A stretch of 64,000 nucleotides of DNA from JAGQRJ01 sp041402045. GTDB lineage: Bacteria > Planctomycetota > J058. The stretch's first letter is position 1; each line of letters opens with the position of its first letter. The stretch covers positions 124,001 through 188,000 of the forward strand of contig JAWKSZ010000002.1 in the NCBI GenBank assembly GCA_041402045.1. Direction: 5' to 3'. Below the pieces are notes generated by a model. That model had not been told where the DNA came from and did no database searches. It saw nothing but the letters and a program-made list of their open reading frames with translations. A program made the translations under genes and the position numbers. Below are positions 1 through 7,678 of the stretch, piece by piece.

Positions 1-1
1 G

Positions 2-262
2 CGGATCCCCGAGGTCGGCGACCTGCTCTGGTACAAGGGGATCCAGTTTCGGGTCGACGCCGTCGAGCGGCGGCGGGCGACTCAGGTCCGGGTGGCGCTC
101 CCGATCCCCGGCGCCCGACCCCGGCCCCACGTCGGGGAGGACGACGACGCCGACGACGCCCTGACCCGCAGCGGCGCGCAGCGCGCCAAGGTCCGCCTGC
201 GACTGTTCGCGGAGAGCAACCCCAACGCCGCCTCCGACGACGGCCTGGACGGGTTCGCGTGA
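2..262 (+). CDS. C-terminal part of CNNM/CBS (CorC/HlyC-type) protein, 5' end outside window
   Basis: The window opens inside a gene; 86 C-terminal residues are visible. The segment reading IPEVGDLLWYKGIQFRVDAV matches the CorC/HlyC transporter-associated domain that ends many DUF21 (CNNM)-CBS membrane proteins, where it forms a cytoplasmic FAD-binding-like fold of unproven function. An acidic linker (GEDDDADDA) and a polar tail follow. The stop overlaps the GTG of the next gene by four bases (GTGA), and that gene also encodes a CNNM/CBS protein, so the two probably form a tandem pair and may assemble together. Family members are linked to Mg/Co efflux or membrane integrity; the substrate here cannot be inferred. 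Confidence 0.8.
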   Translation, partial: RIPEVGDLLWYKGIQFRVDAVERRRATQVRVALPIPGARPRPHVGEDDDADDALTRSGAQRAKVRLRLFAESNPNAASDDGLDGFA

Positions 263-1236
263 TCGGCACCTGGGAGATCGTGGCCCTGTGCGGCGTCGGC
301 GTCATGGGCAGCGCGCTGTTCTCCGGAGTGGAGACCGGCGCCTACCGCTTCAACCGCACCCGGCACCGGATCCGGGTGGCCGAGGAGAGCCGCGCGGCGA
401 AGCTCGTGAGCGCGCTCACCGGCGACATGACGTCCTTCGTGATCGTGTGCTTGATCGGGACGAACCTGTTCAACGTGCTGGTCTCGTTCTCGACCACCGC
501 GTTCTTGGAGTCGCTGCAGCTCGGCAACCCGGAGCTGGTCGCGACCCTCACCGTGGCCCCGCTGCTGTTCCTCCTGGGGGAGGTCGCGCCCAAGGAGCTG
601 TTCCGCCGGCACCCGAACCGCCTGCTCTACGCCTTCGCCCCGCCGGTGGCGGTGTTCGCCTTCCTCTGCCGGCCGGCGACCTGGCTCCTGCGTCAGGTGA
701 CACGGCTCCTGCGGCTGTTCGGGCTGAACCCCGACGACGACGAGCGCGGGCTCCTGGCCCAACAACGCCTGCGCCAGGCGATCTCGGCCGGCGCCGCCGG
801 CGGGACCCTCACCGACTACCAGGAGCGCCTGGCGGGGAACATCTTCTCGCTCCACGGGCGCACCGCCGAGCACGTCATGGTCCCCCTGCGCGACCTGGAC
901 ACGATCGAGGTCTCGACCGAGCTCGAGGCGGCCCAGGGCTACGTGCGCCAGCGCGGGCGCACGCGCTACCCGGTCTACAAGAACCGCGTGGACGCGGTGG
1001 TGGGCGTGATCACGCTCTACGACCTGCTGTTCGAGGAGCGCCCCGGGCTCACGGTGCGCAACTACGTCGAGGACGTGCTGCGCGTCCCGCCGGACGAGGG
1101 CGTGGCCCAGGTCCTCCTGCGCATGCGCCAGGCCCGCAGCAAGCTGGCGGTGGTCGAGCGCGGCGGGCAGGCGCTGGGGATCGTGACCCTCAAGGACCTG
1201 GTGGAGGAGATCACCGGCGAGCTCGCCGACTTCTGA
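259..1236 (+). CDS. CNNM transmembrane domain protein with CBS pair
   Basis: 325 residues. The N-terminal half (about 1-160) has the hydrophobic DUF21/CNNM segments, including the signature LLGEVAPKELFRRHP typical of the family (usually GEI.PK). The C-terminal half (about 200-325) has two CBS motifs, with HVMVPLRDLDTIE and GIVTLKDLVEEITGEL marking the ends of each repeat. CBS pairs bind adenosyl ligands and regulate the membrane domain. It lacks the CorC/HlyC C-terminal domain that the upstream gene carries, so the two look complementary. The start is GTG, overlapping the upstream stop, which indicates translational coupling. Inferred role: cation export or homeostasis in the inner membrane. 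Confidence 0.88.
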   Translation: MIGTWEIVALCGVGVMGSALFSGVETGAYRFNRTRHRIRVAEESRAAKLVSALTGDMTSFVIVCLIGTNLFNVLVSFSTTAFLESLQLGNPELVATLTVAPLLFLLGEVAPKELFRRHPNRLLYAFAPPVAVFAFLCRPATWLLRQVTRLLRLFGLNPDDDERGLLAQQRLRQAISAGAAGGTLTDYQERLAGNIFSLHGRTAEHVMVPLRDLDTIEVSTELEAAQGYVRQRGRTRYPVYKNRVDAVVGVITLYDLLFEERPGLTVRNYVEDVLRVPPDEGVAQVLLRMRQARSKLAVVERGGQALGIVTLKDLVEEITGELADF

Positions 1237-1297
1237 GCCAGCAGCCCAGCGCGGGACCGGGTAGAGTCGCCGGCGCACCGGCCGAAGGGAGCCCGCC

Positions 1298-2299
1298 ATG
1301 ACCCGAATCGTTTCGCTCGCCCTGCTCTGCTGCGTCGTCGCAGCCCCCCTGGGAGTGGCCGAGGACGACGACGCCCCGTTCCTCGGCGTCGCCTGCAACA
1401 CCGGGGACGAAGGCGTGGTCGTGTCCGGAGTCGAGGAGGGCTCCGCCGCGGCGCGCATGGGGTTCAAGCAGGGCGACCGGATCCTGAGCTTCAACGGCGC
1501 GACGATCGCCGGCATGGACGCGCTCGCCGAGCGGGTCGAGGCCACCCGCCCTGGCGAGCGGATCGCGGTCCTGATCGCCCGCGGCGAGCAGCGCCTCGTG
1601 TTGGGGGGCCTGATGGGCCGGCGCAGCGGCGCGGTCGAGCCCGAGGAGCTCGAGCGGCCCGACGCGTCCGGCGTCCAACGCAAGGCCAAGCTCCTGGGCG
1701 CGCTGATGGAGGCGCAGCAGGAACTCGAGCGCGCGCGGGAGCGGGGCGCGGAGCGCCTCGTCGACGCCGCGGAGCGCCGGATCCGGGAGCTGAAGCAGGC
1801 GCTGGGCATGAGCCACGAGCGCGACGCCGACCGCGAGCGCGAGGGGCGCCGCGAGCGCAACGCGAACCGCGAGCGCGAGGCGCGGCGCGAGCGCGAGGCG
1901 CGGCGCGAGCGCGAAGGGCGGCGCGAGCGCGACGCGAACCGCGAGCGCGAGGCGCGGCGCGAGCGCGACGCCGACCGCGACGCCGACCGCGAGCAGGCGC
2001 TGCGCCGTCACGAGCAGGAGCTGCGCGCCTGGGTCGAGCGTGAGGCCGCGCAGATCCGCCGGGAGGCCGAGGAGCGGGTGGCGGAGCTGCACCGTGAGGC
2101 TCGCCAGCGCATGCAGGCCTTCCGCCGCGAAGTCGAGGAGCGGACGCGCGTCGAGCAGCGCGCGCAACAAGAGGAGCAGCGCGCGCGGCGTGAGGCCGAG
2201 CGCGGCGAGGGCGAGCTGGGTCGGCGCATGGAGGAGGTCGAGGCGGAGCTGCGCGAGGTGCGCGAGCTGCTGGAAGAGCTCCTGCGCCAGCGGCGGTGA
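1298..2299 (+). CDS. Secreted PDZ-domain protein with Arg/Glu hexapeptide-repeat coiled coil
   Basis: 333 residues. Residues 1-21 form a signal peptide ending near GVAED. Residues about 27-105 are a PDZ domain (FLGVACNTG, VEEGSAAARMGFKQGDRILSFNG). From about residue 130 to the end the protein is almost entirely charged helix, including tandem hexapeptides of the type ARRERE/NRERDA at about residues 175-232, encoded by an 18-bp tandem repeat. This should be a long single helix or coiled coil. PDZ domains bind C-terminal peptides, so it may be an envelope scaffold; no protease domain is present, unlike HtrA or CtpA. The ATG follows an AAGGGAG-like ribosome site. Its stop overlaps the next gene by GTGA. 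Confidence 0.8.
   Translation: MTRIVSLALLCCVVAAPLGVAEDDDAPFLGVACNTGDEGVVVSGVEEGSAAARMGFKQGDRILSFNGATIAGMDALAERVEATRPGERIAVLIARGEQRLVLGGLMGRRSGAVEPEELERPDASGVQRKAKLLGALMEAQQELERARERGAERLVDAAERRIRELKQALGMSHERDADREREGRRERNANREREARREREARREREGRRERDANREREARRERDADRDADREQALRRHEQELRAWVEREAAQIRREAEERVAELHREARQRMQAFRREVEERTRVEQRAQQEEQRARREAERGEGELGRRMEEVEAELREVRELLEELLRQRR
1820..1992 (+). repeat. 18-bp tandem repeat inside the PDZ protein gene
   Basis: About nine to ten imperfect copies of an 18-base unit built on GCGAGCGCGAGGCGCGGC encode hexapeptides such as ARRERE, GRRERD and NRERDA. Variation is mostly at the first two codons of each unit. It is coding, in frame, and likely prone to copy-number change. 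Confidence 0.8.
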
Positions 2300-2694
2300 G
2301 CCGCTACGTCCTCGATCTCCCGGCGGCCCTGCGCCTGATCGAGCGCGCGCGTCCGCTGGGGGAGCACCGGCTCCTGGGCCCGACCCTCCTGCGCTCGCAG
2401 GTCCTGGACGCGCTGTTCCGCGCGGTCCTGGCCGGCGAGCTCGAGGAGGAGGCCGCCCGGGAGCGGCTGCGGCGCTTCGACGGGCTCAAGCTGCGCTTCC
2501 TGGGGGACGCGGTCCTGCGCCGCCGGGCGTGGGAGCTCGCGCGACGCCTGGGCTGGGACTCGACCCTCCGCGCCGAATACGTGGCCCTGGCCCAGCTCCA
2601 GGCCGACGCCTTGATCACCCCCGACCGCGCCTTCGCCCGCAGCCTGCAGGGCGTGGTCGAGACCGCGCCCCTCTCGGCGCTGGACGGGTCCTAG
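2296..2694 (+). CDS. PIN-domain-like protein, degenerate active site
   Basis: 132 residues, the usual PIN (VapC-like) length. The layout fits a PIN fold: an initial strand with Asp (YVLD), the helix LLRSQVLDALFRAVLAGEL, and the C-terminal block AEYVALAQLQADALITPDRAFARS. Active VapC ribonucleases use four acidic residues. Here the first Asp and the Asp of TPDR are present, but the Glu normally in the LRSEV helix is Gln, and the Asp before YVALA is replaced by Arg. Catalysis may therefore be weak or absent. No antitoxin gene lies next to it; the upstream partner is the PDZ gene, overlapping by GTGA. It ends two bases into the convergent neighbour's stop. Confidence 0.6.
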   Translation: MSRYVLDLPAALRLIERARPLGEHRLLGPTLLRSQVLDALFRAVLAGELEEEAARERLRRFDGLKLRFLGDAVLRRRAWELARRLGWDSTLRAEYVALAQLQADALITPDRAFARSLQGVVETAPLSALDGS

Positions 2695-3410
2695 GAGACC
2701 CCAGCGCGGAGGGCGGCGAGCACCGCCTCCGCGTCGCCGACCGCGTGGATCGTGTGCCCGAGCAGCGCGCGCAGGCGCAGCGGCGCCTCGGCCAGGTGCG
2801 GGCGGACCGCGAGCGCGCTGTGCAGCGCCGCGGCCTCTGCGCAGTGCTCGCGCTCCTCCGGCCCGAGGCTGCCGAAGGGCGCCAGCAGCGCGTCGTAGGC
2901 GGTCCAGTGCACCGCGTTCGGGTCCGGCTCCTCCGGCCCCGCGAGCGCCAGCGCGACCCGGTCCAGGTAGAAGCGCGCGGCGTAGCTCGCCGCCGCGCCG
3001 GGGTCGTCCTCGGGGGCGTGCTGCCCCGTGTCCTGGAGCAGGCGCCCCCAGGTGGGCCACGCCGCGGGACGCCCGGCGGCGTGCTCGGCGAGCTCGCTGC
3101 GCACCGGGTCGAGGAGCCCCGCGGGGAGCGCGGGGGCCACGAGCGCGAGACACGCCTGGGTCAGCTCGAGCTCCGCGTCCTCGACGGCGGCGCACAGCGC
3201 GACGAGCTGCGGCTCGCGCACGTCGACCCAGGCCCCGGGGGTCAGCGCCGTCGGAGGTCGGCCCAGAGCCAACCCCGCCGCGCCGTCTCCGAGGGCGGCG
3301 GCGAGGGCCAGGCGTTCGGCGCGGACGTCGCCGCTGCGCAGGCGCTGGCGCAGCGCGGCGACCCGCGCGTCGCCCAGACGTTCGCTGCGGCGCAGGCGCT
3401 CGTCGACCAC
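2691..3410 (-). CDS. Hypothetical protein, leucine/alanine-rich
   Basis: 239 residues with a GTG start. No signal peptide, membrane segment or catalytic motif is recognised. The sequence is mostly helical, beginning with Arg-rich amphipathic helices (ALRQRLRSGDVRAERL, ALAAALGDGAAGLALG), a pattern seen in planctomycete proteins with TPR-like or ankyrin-like helical repeats. It lies 10 bases downstream of moeA on the same strand and is probably transcribed with it. The function is unknown. Confidence 0.6.
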   Translation of the reverse strand: MVDERLRRSERLGDARVAALRQRLRSGDVRAERLALAAALGDGAAGLALGRPPTALTPGAWVDVREPQLVALCAAVEDAELELTQACLALVAPALPAGLLDPVRSELAEHAAGRPAAWPTWGRLLQDTGQHAPEDDPGAAASYAARFYLDRVALALAGPEEPDPNAVHWTAYDALLAPFGSLGPEEREHCAEAAALHSALAVRPHLAEAPLRLRALLGHTIHAVGDAEAVLAALRAGVS

Positions 3411-3420
3411 CCGGAGCGCG

Positions 3421-4656
3421 CTAGCTCCAGGGGTGGCTGGCGCTGCCGGTGACCTCGCGCACGAACAGCGCGGGCAGCGTCGCGTCGGCGGCGAACTGCT
3501 CCTGGTCCGCGGCCAGGACCACGTAGGCGTCGACGCCGACCATGGAGGGCAAGGACCCCGAGCCCTGCAGCCGGCGCAGGTCGGCGACCAGCTCGCCGTC
3601 CCTGCGCTCCAGCCGGGCCCGGGCCAGCTCGGTGCGCCCGGTGCGGTGACGGTGGGCGTGGGCCAGGCGCACGCTGCCGTGGGCCCGGAACGGCTGGGGG
3701 TCGCCCAGCATCTTGCGCAGCCCAGGGCGCACGAAGACCTCGAAGGTGACCATGGCGCTGACCGGGTTGCCCGGGAGCCCGATCACCGGGGTGTCGTCCT
3801 TGACCCCGAAGGAGAGCGGCTTGCCGGGCTTGATCGCGACCTTCCAGAAGCCCTGGGTCACCCCCGCGCGCACGAAGGCCTGACCCATGAGGTCGTACTC
3901 GCCGACGGAGACCCCGCCCACCGAGAGCAGCACGTCGGCGCGCAGGCCGGCGCGCACGAGCTGCACGATCCGCTCCAGGTCGTCGCCGCAGTTGGGCAGG
4001 ATCCAGGGCTCACCCCCGGCCTCGCGCACCTGCGCGGCGAGGGCGTAGGCGTTCGAGTTCACGATCTTGCCCGGCTGGGGCGCGTCGCTCACGTCGATCA
4101 GCTCGTCGCCGGTGCTGAGGATCGCCACCCGCGGGCGGCGGAACACCGTGACCTGGGCGTGGTGCTGGCTCGCCAGGAGCCCGAGCTCGCCCGGGCCGAG
4201 CACGACGCCGCGACAGAGCTCGGCGCCGGCGGCGAGGTCGCTGGCCTTGGCGCGCACGTGCTGCCCCGGCTTGGGGGCGACCTGGATCGCGACCCGGTCG
4301 CCCTCCCGCGCGGTGTCCTCCTGCATCACGACCGCGTCGGCCCCCGCCGGGAGCACCGCCCCCGTGAAGATCCGAATCGCGCTCCCGGCCGGGAGCGGAC
4401 CCGGGAGCTCGCCCCCGGCCCGGGACTCGCCGGCCACGGGCAGCGTCACCGGGGCCGCGGCGCTGGCGCCGGCGAGGTCCGCCGCGCGCACCGCGTAGCC
4501 GTCCATGGCGCTGTTGTCGAAGGGCGGGAGGTCGACCCGCGCCAGCGGCGGGTTGGAGAGCACGCGGCCGGTGGCCTCGAGCAGGTGCACGCGCTCCACG
4601 CCGCGGGGGCTGAAGGCGGGGAGCAGCTCGGCCAGGGCGTCGGGGATCGGCTTCAT
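3421..4656 (-). CDS. moeA: Molybdopterin molybdenumtransferase MoeA
   Basis: 411 residues, the standard length. MoeA inserts molybdate into adenylylated molybdopterin to make molybdenum cofactor. Visible hallmarks are DLPPFDNSAMDGYAVR near the N-terminus, the IFTGAVLPAGADAVVMQED block, the MoCF-binding domain with ILSTGDELID, the SVGGVSVGEYDLM loop, and IGLPGNPVSAMVTFEVFVRP. The start ATG lies one base from the stop of the upstream SDR gene, so both are likely in one transcript. A mobA gene sits 42 kb away in this window, supporting active use of molybdenum cofactor. Confidence 0.95.
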   Translation of the reverse strand: MKPIPDALAELLPAFSPRGVERVHLLEATGRVLSNPPLARVDLPPFDNSAMDGYAVRAADLAGASAAAPVTLPVAGESRAGGELPGPLPAGSAIRIFTGAVLPAGADAVVMQEDTAREGDRVAIQVAPKPGQHVRAKASDLAAGAELCRGVVLGPGELGLLASQHHAQVTVFRRPRVAILSTGDELIDVSDAPQPGKIVNSNAYALAAQVREAGGEPWILPNCGDDLERIVQLVRAGLRADVLLSVGGVSVGEYDLMGQAFVRAGVTQGFWKVAIKPGKPLSFGVKDDTPVIGLPGNPVSAMVTFEVFVRPGLRKMLGDPQPFRAHGSVRLAHAHRHRTGRTELARARLERRDGELVADLRRLQGSGSLPSMVGVDAYVVLAADQEQFAADATLPALFVREVTGSASHPWS

Positions 4657-4657
4657 G

Positions 4658-5497
4658 TCAGTCCTCGGAGAGTGCGTCGAAGGTGGGCCAGCGGTCGTGG
4701 GCGTCGATCGGCCAGGTCTTGCGCCACAAGGACGCCGCGCCGTCGATCCTCAAGGTCTCGCCGCTGACGTAGCTGGCGGCGGGGGAGAGCAAGTAGACCA
4801 CCCCGGCGGCGACCTCGCTCACGCTCCCGAAGCGCTTGGCGGGGACGTCGGCGGCGATCTCGTCCAGGAAGCTGCGCGCGCTCTCGGGGTAGGTCTCGAG
4901 GCCGCTCGAGGCGATCACGCCCGGGGCCACGGCGTTGACCCGCACCCCGCGCTCGGCCCACTCCACGGCGAGGGTCCGCGTGAGGTTCACGACCCCGGCC
5001 CGCGCGGCGCCGGAGTGGGCCATGCCCGGGAAGCCTCGCCACATTTCGCTGACCACGTTCACCACCGCGCCGCCTGCGTCGGCGAAGAACGCCTTGAACG
5101 CCGCTCGGCTCACGAGGAACGTCCCGGTCAGGTTCAGGTCGACCACCGAACGCCAGCCGTTGGGGCTGATCTCCTGCGCGGGGCTCAGGAACTGGCCGCC
5201 GGCGTTGTTCACCAGCCCGTCCAGGCGCCCGCAGCGCTCGGCGACGAAGGCCAGCAGCGCCTCGACCTCCTCGGCCTCACGCACGTTGGTGGGGCAGGCC
5301 TCGGCCCGACCGCCGAGGCTGCGCACCTCCTCGGCCACCTGTTCCAGGGGCTCGGGGCGCCGCGCGGCGAGGACCACCGTCGCGCCGAGGGAGCCCAGCT
5401 CGAGGGCGATCGCGCGCCCGATCCCTGTGCCGCCTCCGGTGACCAGGTGCACCTGGCCCTGGAACAGGTCGGGGCGAAAGATCGAGCGGTAGCGCAC
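4658..5497 (-). CDS. Short-chain dehydrogenase, PECR/2,4-dienoyl-CoA-reductase-like
   Basis: 279 residues. The GTG at 5497 is chosen because a GAGGAGG site lies just upstream; the reading frame stays open further but that part has no SDR similarity. The Rossmann motif is TGGGTGIGRAIA, the structural motif NNAGG. The segment HSGAARAGVVNLTRTLAVEW closely resembles peroxisomal trans-2-enoyl-CoA reductase. The classical YxxxK pair is absent (His and Ala in those places), as in the dienoyl/enoyl-CoA reductase branch. Predicted to reduce an unsaturated acyl-CoA with NAD(P)H. It precedes moeA; no functional link is evident. Confidence 0.85.
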   Translation of the reverse strand: MRYRSIFRPDLFQGQVHLVTGGGTGIGRAIALELGSLGATVVLAARRPEPLEQVAEEVRSLGGRAEACPTNVREAEEVEALLAFVAERCGRLDGLVNNAGGQFLSPAQEISPNGWRSVVDLNLTGTFLVSRAAFKAFFADAGGAVVNVVSEMWRGFPGMAHSGAARAGVVNLTRTLAVEWAERGVRVNAVAPGVIASSGLETYPESARSFLDEIAADVPAKRFGSVSEVAAGVVYLLSPAASYVSGETLRIDGAASLWRKTWPIDAHDRWPTFDALSED

Positions 5498-5620
5498 GCG
5501 GCCTCCTCGCCGGGATTGTAGGAGGGCTGGGGACCGCGCGGTGGTCGGCGGCGCACCGCGTTCGATCCCGCGCCCCCGCAGGGTGGGGAGTGCGGTAGGG
5601 TCGGGGCCGTCGGAGACCCC

Positions 5621-5986
5621 ATGACCCGCGAGCGACGCACCCAGCCGCGCTTCCTGTCCGTGAACCCCTTGGACTATCACGACCAGGATCGCGGCGGGGA
5701 GCTCAGCGTGGAGGAGTTCCAGGCCGAGGTCCACGACGCCGAGACCCTGGACCTGAGCGTCAGCGGCTGCCGGCTCAAGACCAAGAAGCCCTTGAAGCAG
5801 GGGGTCGAGGTCGCCTTCGACCTCGCGCTGGGAGACGTCGTGCACTCGGGGCGCGGCAAGATCGCCTGGGTCAAGCGCGCCGACGGCGGCTACGAGGCCG
5901 GCCTCGAGTTCACCGAGGTGGACAGCCTCAGCGAGGACGGGATCCAGCTCTTCCTGCTCGACGAAGGCGCCGAACCGCTGGGGTAG
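5621..5986 (+). CDS. PilZ domain protein
   Basis: 121 residues, a single PilZ domain. The c-di-GMP-binding signatures are visible: an Arg-rich start (RERRTQPRF) and the downstream DLSVSGCRL, matching the D/NxSxxG motif, followed by beta strands ending EAGLEFTEVD. An insertion of about 30 residues separates the Arg motif from the first strand. Predicted to bind cyclic di-GMP in the cytoplasm and alter a partner. It is transcribed divergently from the SDR gene and alone, so the output is unknown. Confidence 0.82.
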   Translation: MTRERRTQPRFLSVNPLDYHDQDRGGELSVEEFQAEVHDAETLDLSVSGCRLKTKKPLKQGVEVAFDLALGDVVHSGRGKIAWVKRADGGYEAGLEFTEVDSLSEDGIQLFLLDEGAEPLG

Positions 5987-6079
5987 GGGTTCCTCCCGAA
6001 TCTGCTTGGCGGAATTGGGGGTCGGTCCTTATCCTGCGCGGCTTACGCGCCTGGACCGGGCGTTGAAGCGAGGGACTGC

Positions 6080-7624
6080 ATGAAGACCTCCACCGCACTC
6101 CTCGGCGCCCTGGGCACGGGCGTCGCCTCCCTGATCGTCGTCGCCGGCTGCAGCAGCAGCGGCTCGTCGGGCCGCGGGAGCACCGCCGCGCCGGTGCAGT
6201 CCAGCACCCAGACCGCGGCCGTGTTCAGCGCCAGCGCCGACGCCGTGCTCTCGGGCACCGCGCGGATCGACTACTGGCTGCGCGACCCCTCCGGGGCCGA
6301 CCGCGACCTGCTGGTGCGCTACAGCACCGACGGCGGCGCGACCTGGAGCGTGACCACCGACGGCGTCGGCGGCGACGGCCGCGACGACCTCGCCGCGACT
6401 CCCCAGGGCCTGCCCCACGTCTACCTCTGGAACACCGCCGCGGACGTGCCTACCGCGAGCAGCGTGCTCCTGCAGCTCACCGCCGTCGACGGACAGGGTC
6501 AGGTGCTCGGGCCGCTCACCGTCGACAACCAGCCGCTCTCGACCGCGATCGCGCTCAGCCGCCGGCCCTACGTTCAGTCGCCGACCCACGACTCGGCGGT
6601 GATCGCCTGGAACACCGCGGCCCCGGCGGAGACGGTGCTGGAATACGGCGAGACCCCAGCCCTGGGCCTGTCCGCGGGCGCGCCCCGCGCGCGGGTCTCC
6701 GCCCACGCGGTGAAGCTCTCCGGGCTCAAGGCGGGCACGCGCTACTCCTACCGCCTGGTCACGAACCAGGGCGCGCCGCTCACCCGGCGCCTGTTCTTCG
6801 AGACCGCGCCGGTGGGCCCCACGCCGTTCACGGTCGTGGCCTTCGGCGACTCCGGCGCCCTCAGCCTCGAGCAGGGCGAGGTCGCGCGGGCCATGACCGC
6901 GGAGGACGCGGACGTCTACCTGCACCTGGGGGACATCATTTACCCCAACGGCGGCGCGGGCGACGGCTTCCGCCACTACCAGGAGCGCTTCTTCGACTTC
7001 TACGAGGACATGCTCGAGACCCGCGCGATCTGGCCGGCCCCGGGGAACCACGACGCGCTGGCCGCCTTCGGGCCGTTCAAGGAGGCGTTCTACCTCCCCA
7101 ACGACCAGGACCCCGTGCAGGGCGAGCTCTACTACAGCTTCGTGTGGGGCGACGTGAAGTTCGTGGTGCTCGAGACCACGCTCCTGCACCGGATCCCGCT
7201 GGGCTCCCATATGGACTGGTTCCGTCGCGAGCTCCAGACCCCCGAGCGCTGGAAGGTCGTGCTGGCCCACCACCCGCTCTACAGCGCCGGCTCCCACGGC
7301 AACGACCCGATCCTGCAAATGGCGATCGAGCAGATCCTCGAGGACAACCGCGTGGACATCGTGCTCGGCGGCCACGAGCACAACTACGAGCGGATCAAGC
7401 AGCAGCGCAGGGCCTCGAACGACCCCTCCTACAAGGGACCGACCTACTTCGTCTCCGGCGGCGGCGGGACCAGCCTGCGCGGGATCACGCCCAACGGCTA
7501 CACCGCGGTCGCCGCCAGCGCCCACCACTACCTGCGCCTGCGCTTCGACGGGGCCCAGTGCACCGCCGAGGCGATCACGCCCCAGGGGGTGGTCCTCGAC
7601 CACGTGGTGATCGACGACCAATAA
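6080..7624 (+). CDS. Secreted calcineurin-like phosphoesterase, purple-acid-phosphatase type (lipoprotein)
   Basis: 514 residues. The N-terminus has a signal peptide ending in a lipobox-like VAGCSSSGS, so it is probably lipid-anchored. An N-terminal region (about 40-150) is followed by a fibronectin-III-like domain (RRPYVQSPTHDSAVIAW, GTRYSYRLVTNQG), as in purple acid phosphatases. The metallophosphoesterase core shows all metal motifs: FGDSG, LGDIIYPNG, PGNHD, LAHHPLY and GGHEHNYER. It likely hydrolyses phosphate esters outside the cytoplasm. It is followed closely by a large Ser/Thr kinase gene. Confidence 0.88.
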   Translation: MKTSTALLGALGTGVASLIVVAGCSSSGSSGRGSTAAPVQSSTQTAAVFSASADAVLSGTARIDYWLRDPSGADRDLLVRYSTDGGATWSVTTDGVGGDGRDDLAATPQGLPHVYLWNTAADVPTASSVLLQLTAVDGQGQVLGPLTVDNQPLSTAIALSRRPYVQSPTHDSAVIAWNTAAPAETVLEYGETPALGLSAGAPRARVSAHAVKLSGLKAGTRYSYRLVTNQGAPLTRRLFFETAPVGPTPFTVVAFGDSGALSLEQGEVARAMTAEDADVYLHLGDIIYPNGGAGDGFRHYQERFFDFYEDMLETRAIWPAPGNHDALAAFGPFKEAFYLPNDQDPVQGELYYSFVWGDVKFVVLETTLLHRIPLGSHMDWFRRELQTPERWKVVLAHHPLYSAGSHGNDPILQMAIEQILEDNRVDIVLGGHEHNYERIKQQRRASNDPSYKGPTYFVSGGGGTSLRGITPNGYTAVAASAHHYLRLRFDGAQCTAEAITPQGVVLDHVVIDDQ

Positions 7625-7678
7625 GCTGCCCCACTTGGACTTGCAGCTCAGAGCCCGGGGTGAAACCATCCCCGTGCG

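Noticed and set aside
1820..1992. Possible CRISPR array
   Set aside because: The repeats are contiguous, 18 bp, in frame inside a gene and without spacers.
2296..2694. A VapBC toxin-antitoxin module
   Set aside because: No antitoxin-sized gene adjacent on either side, and the active site is incomplete.
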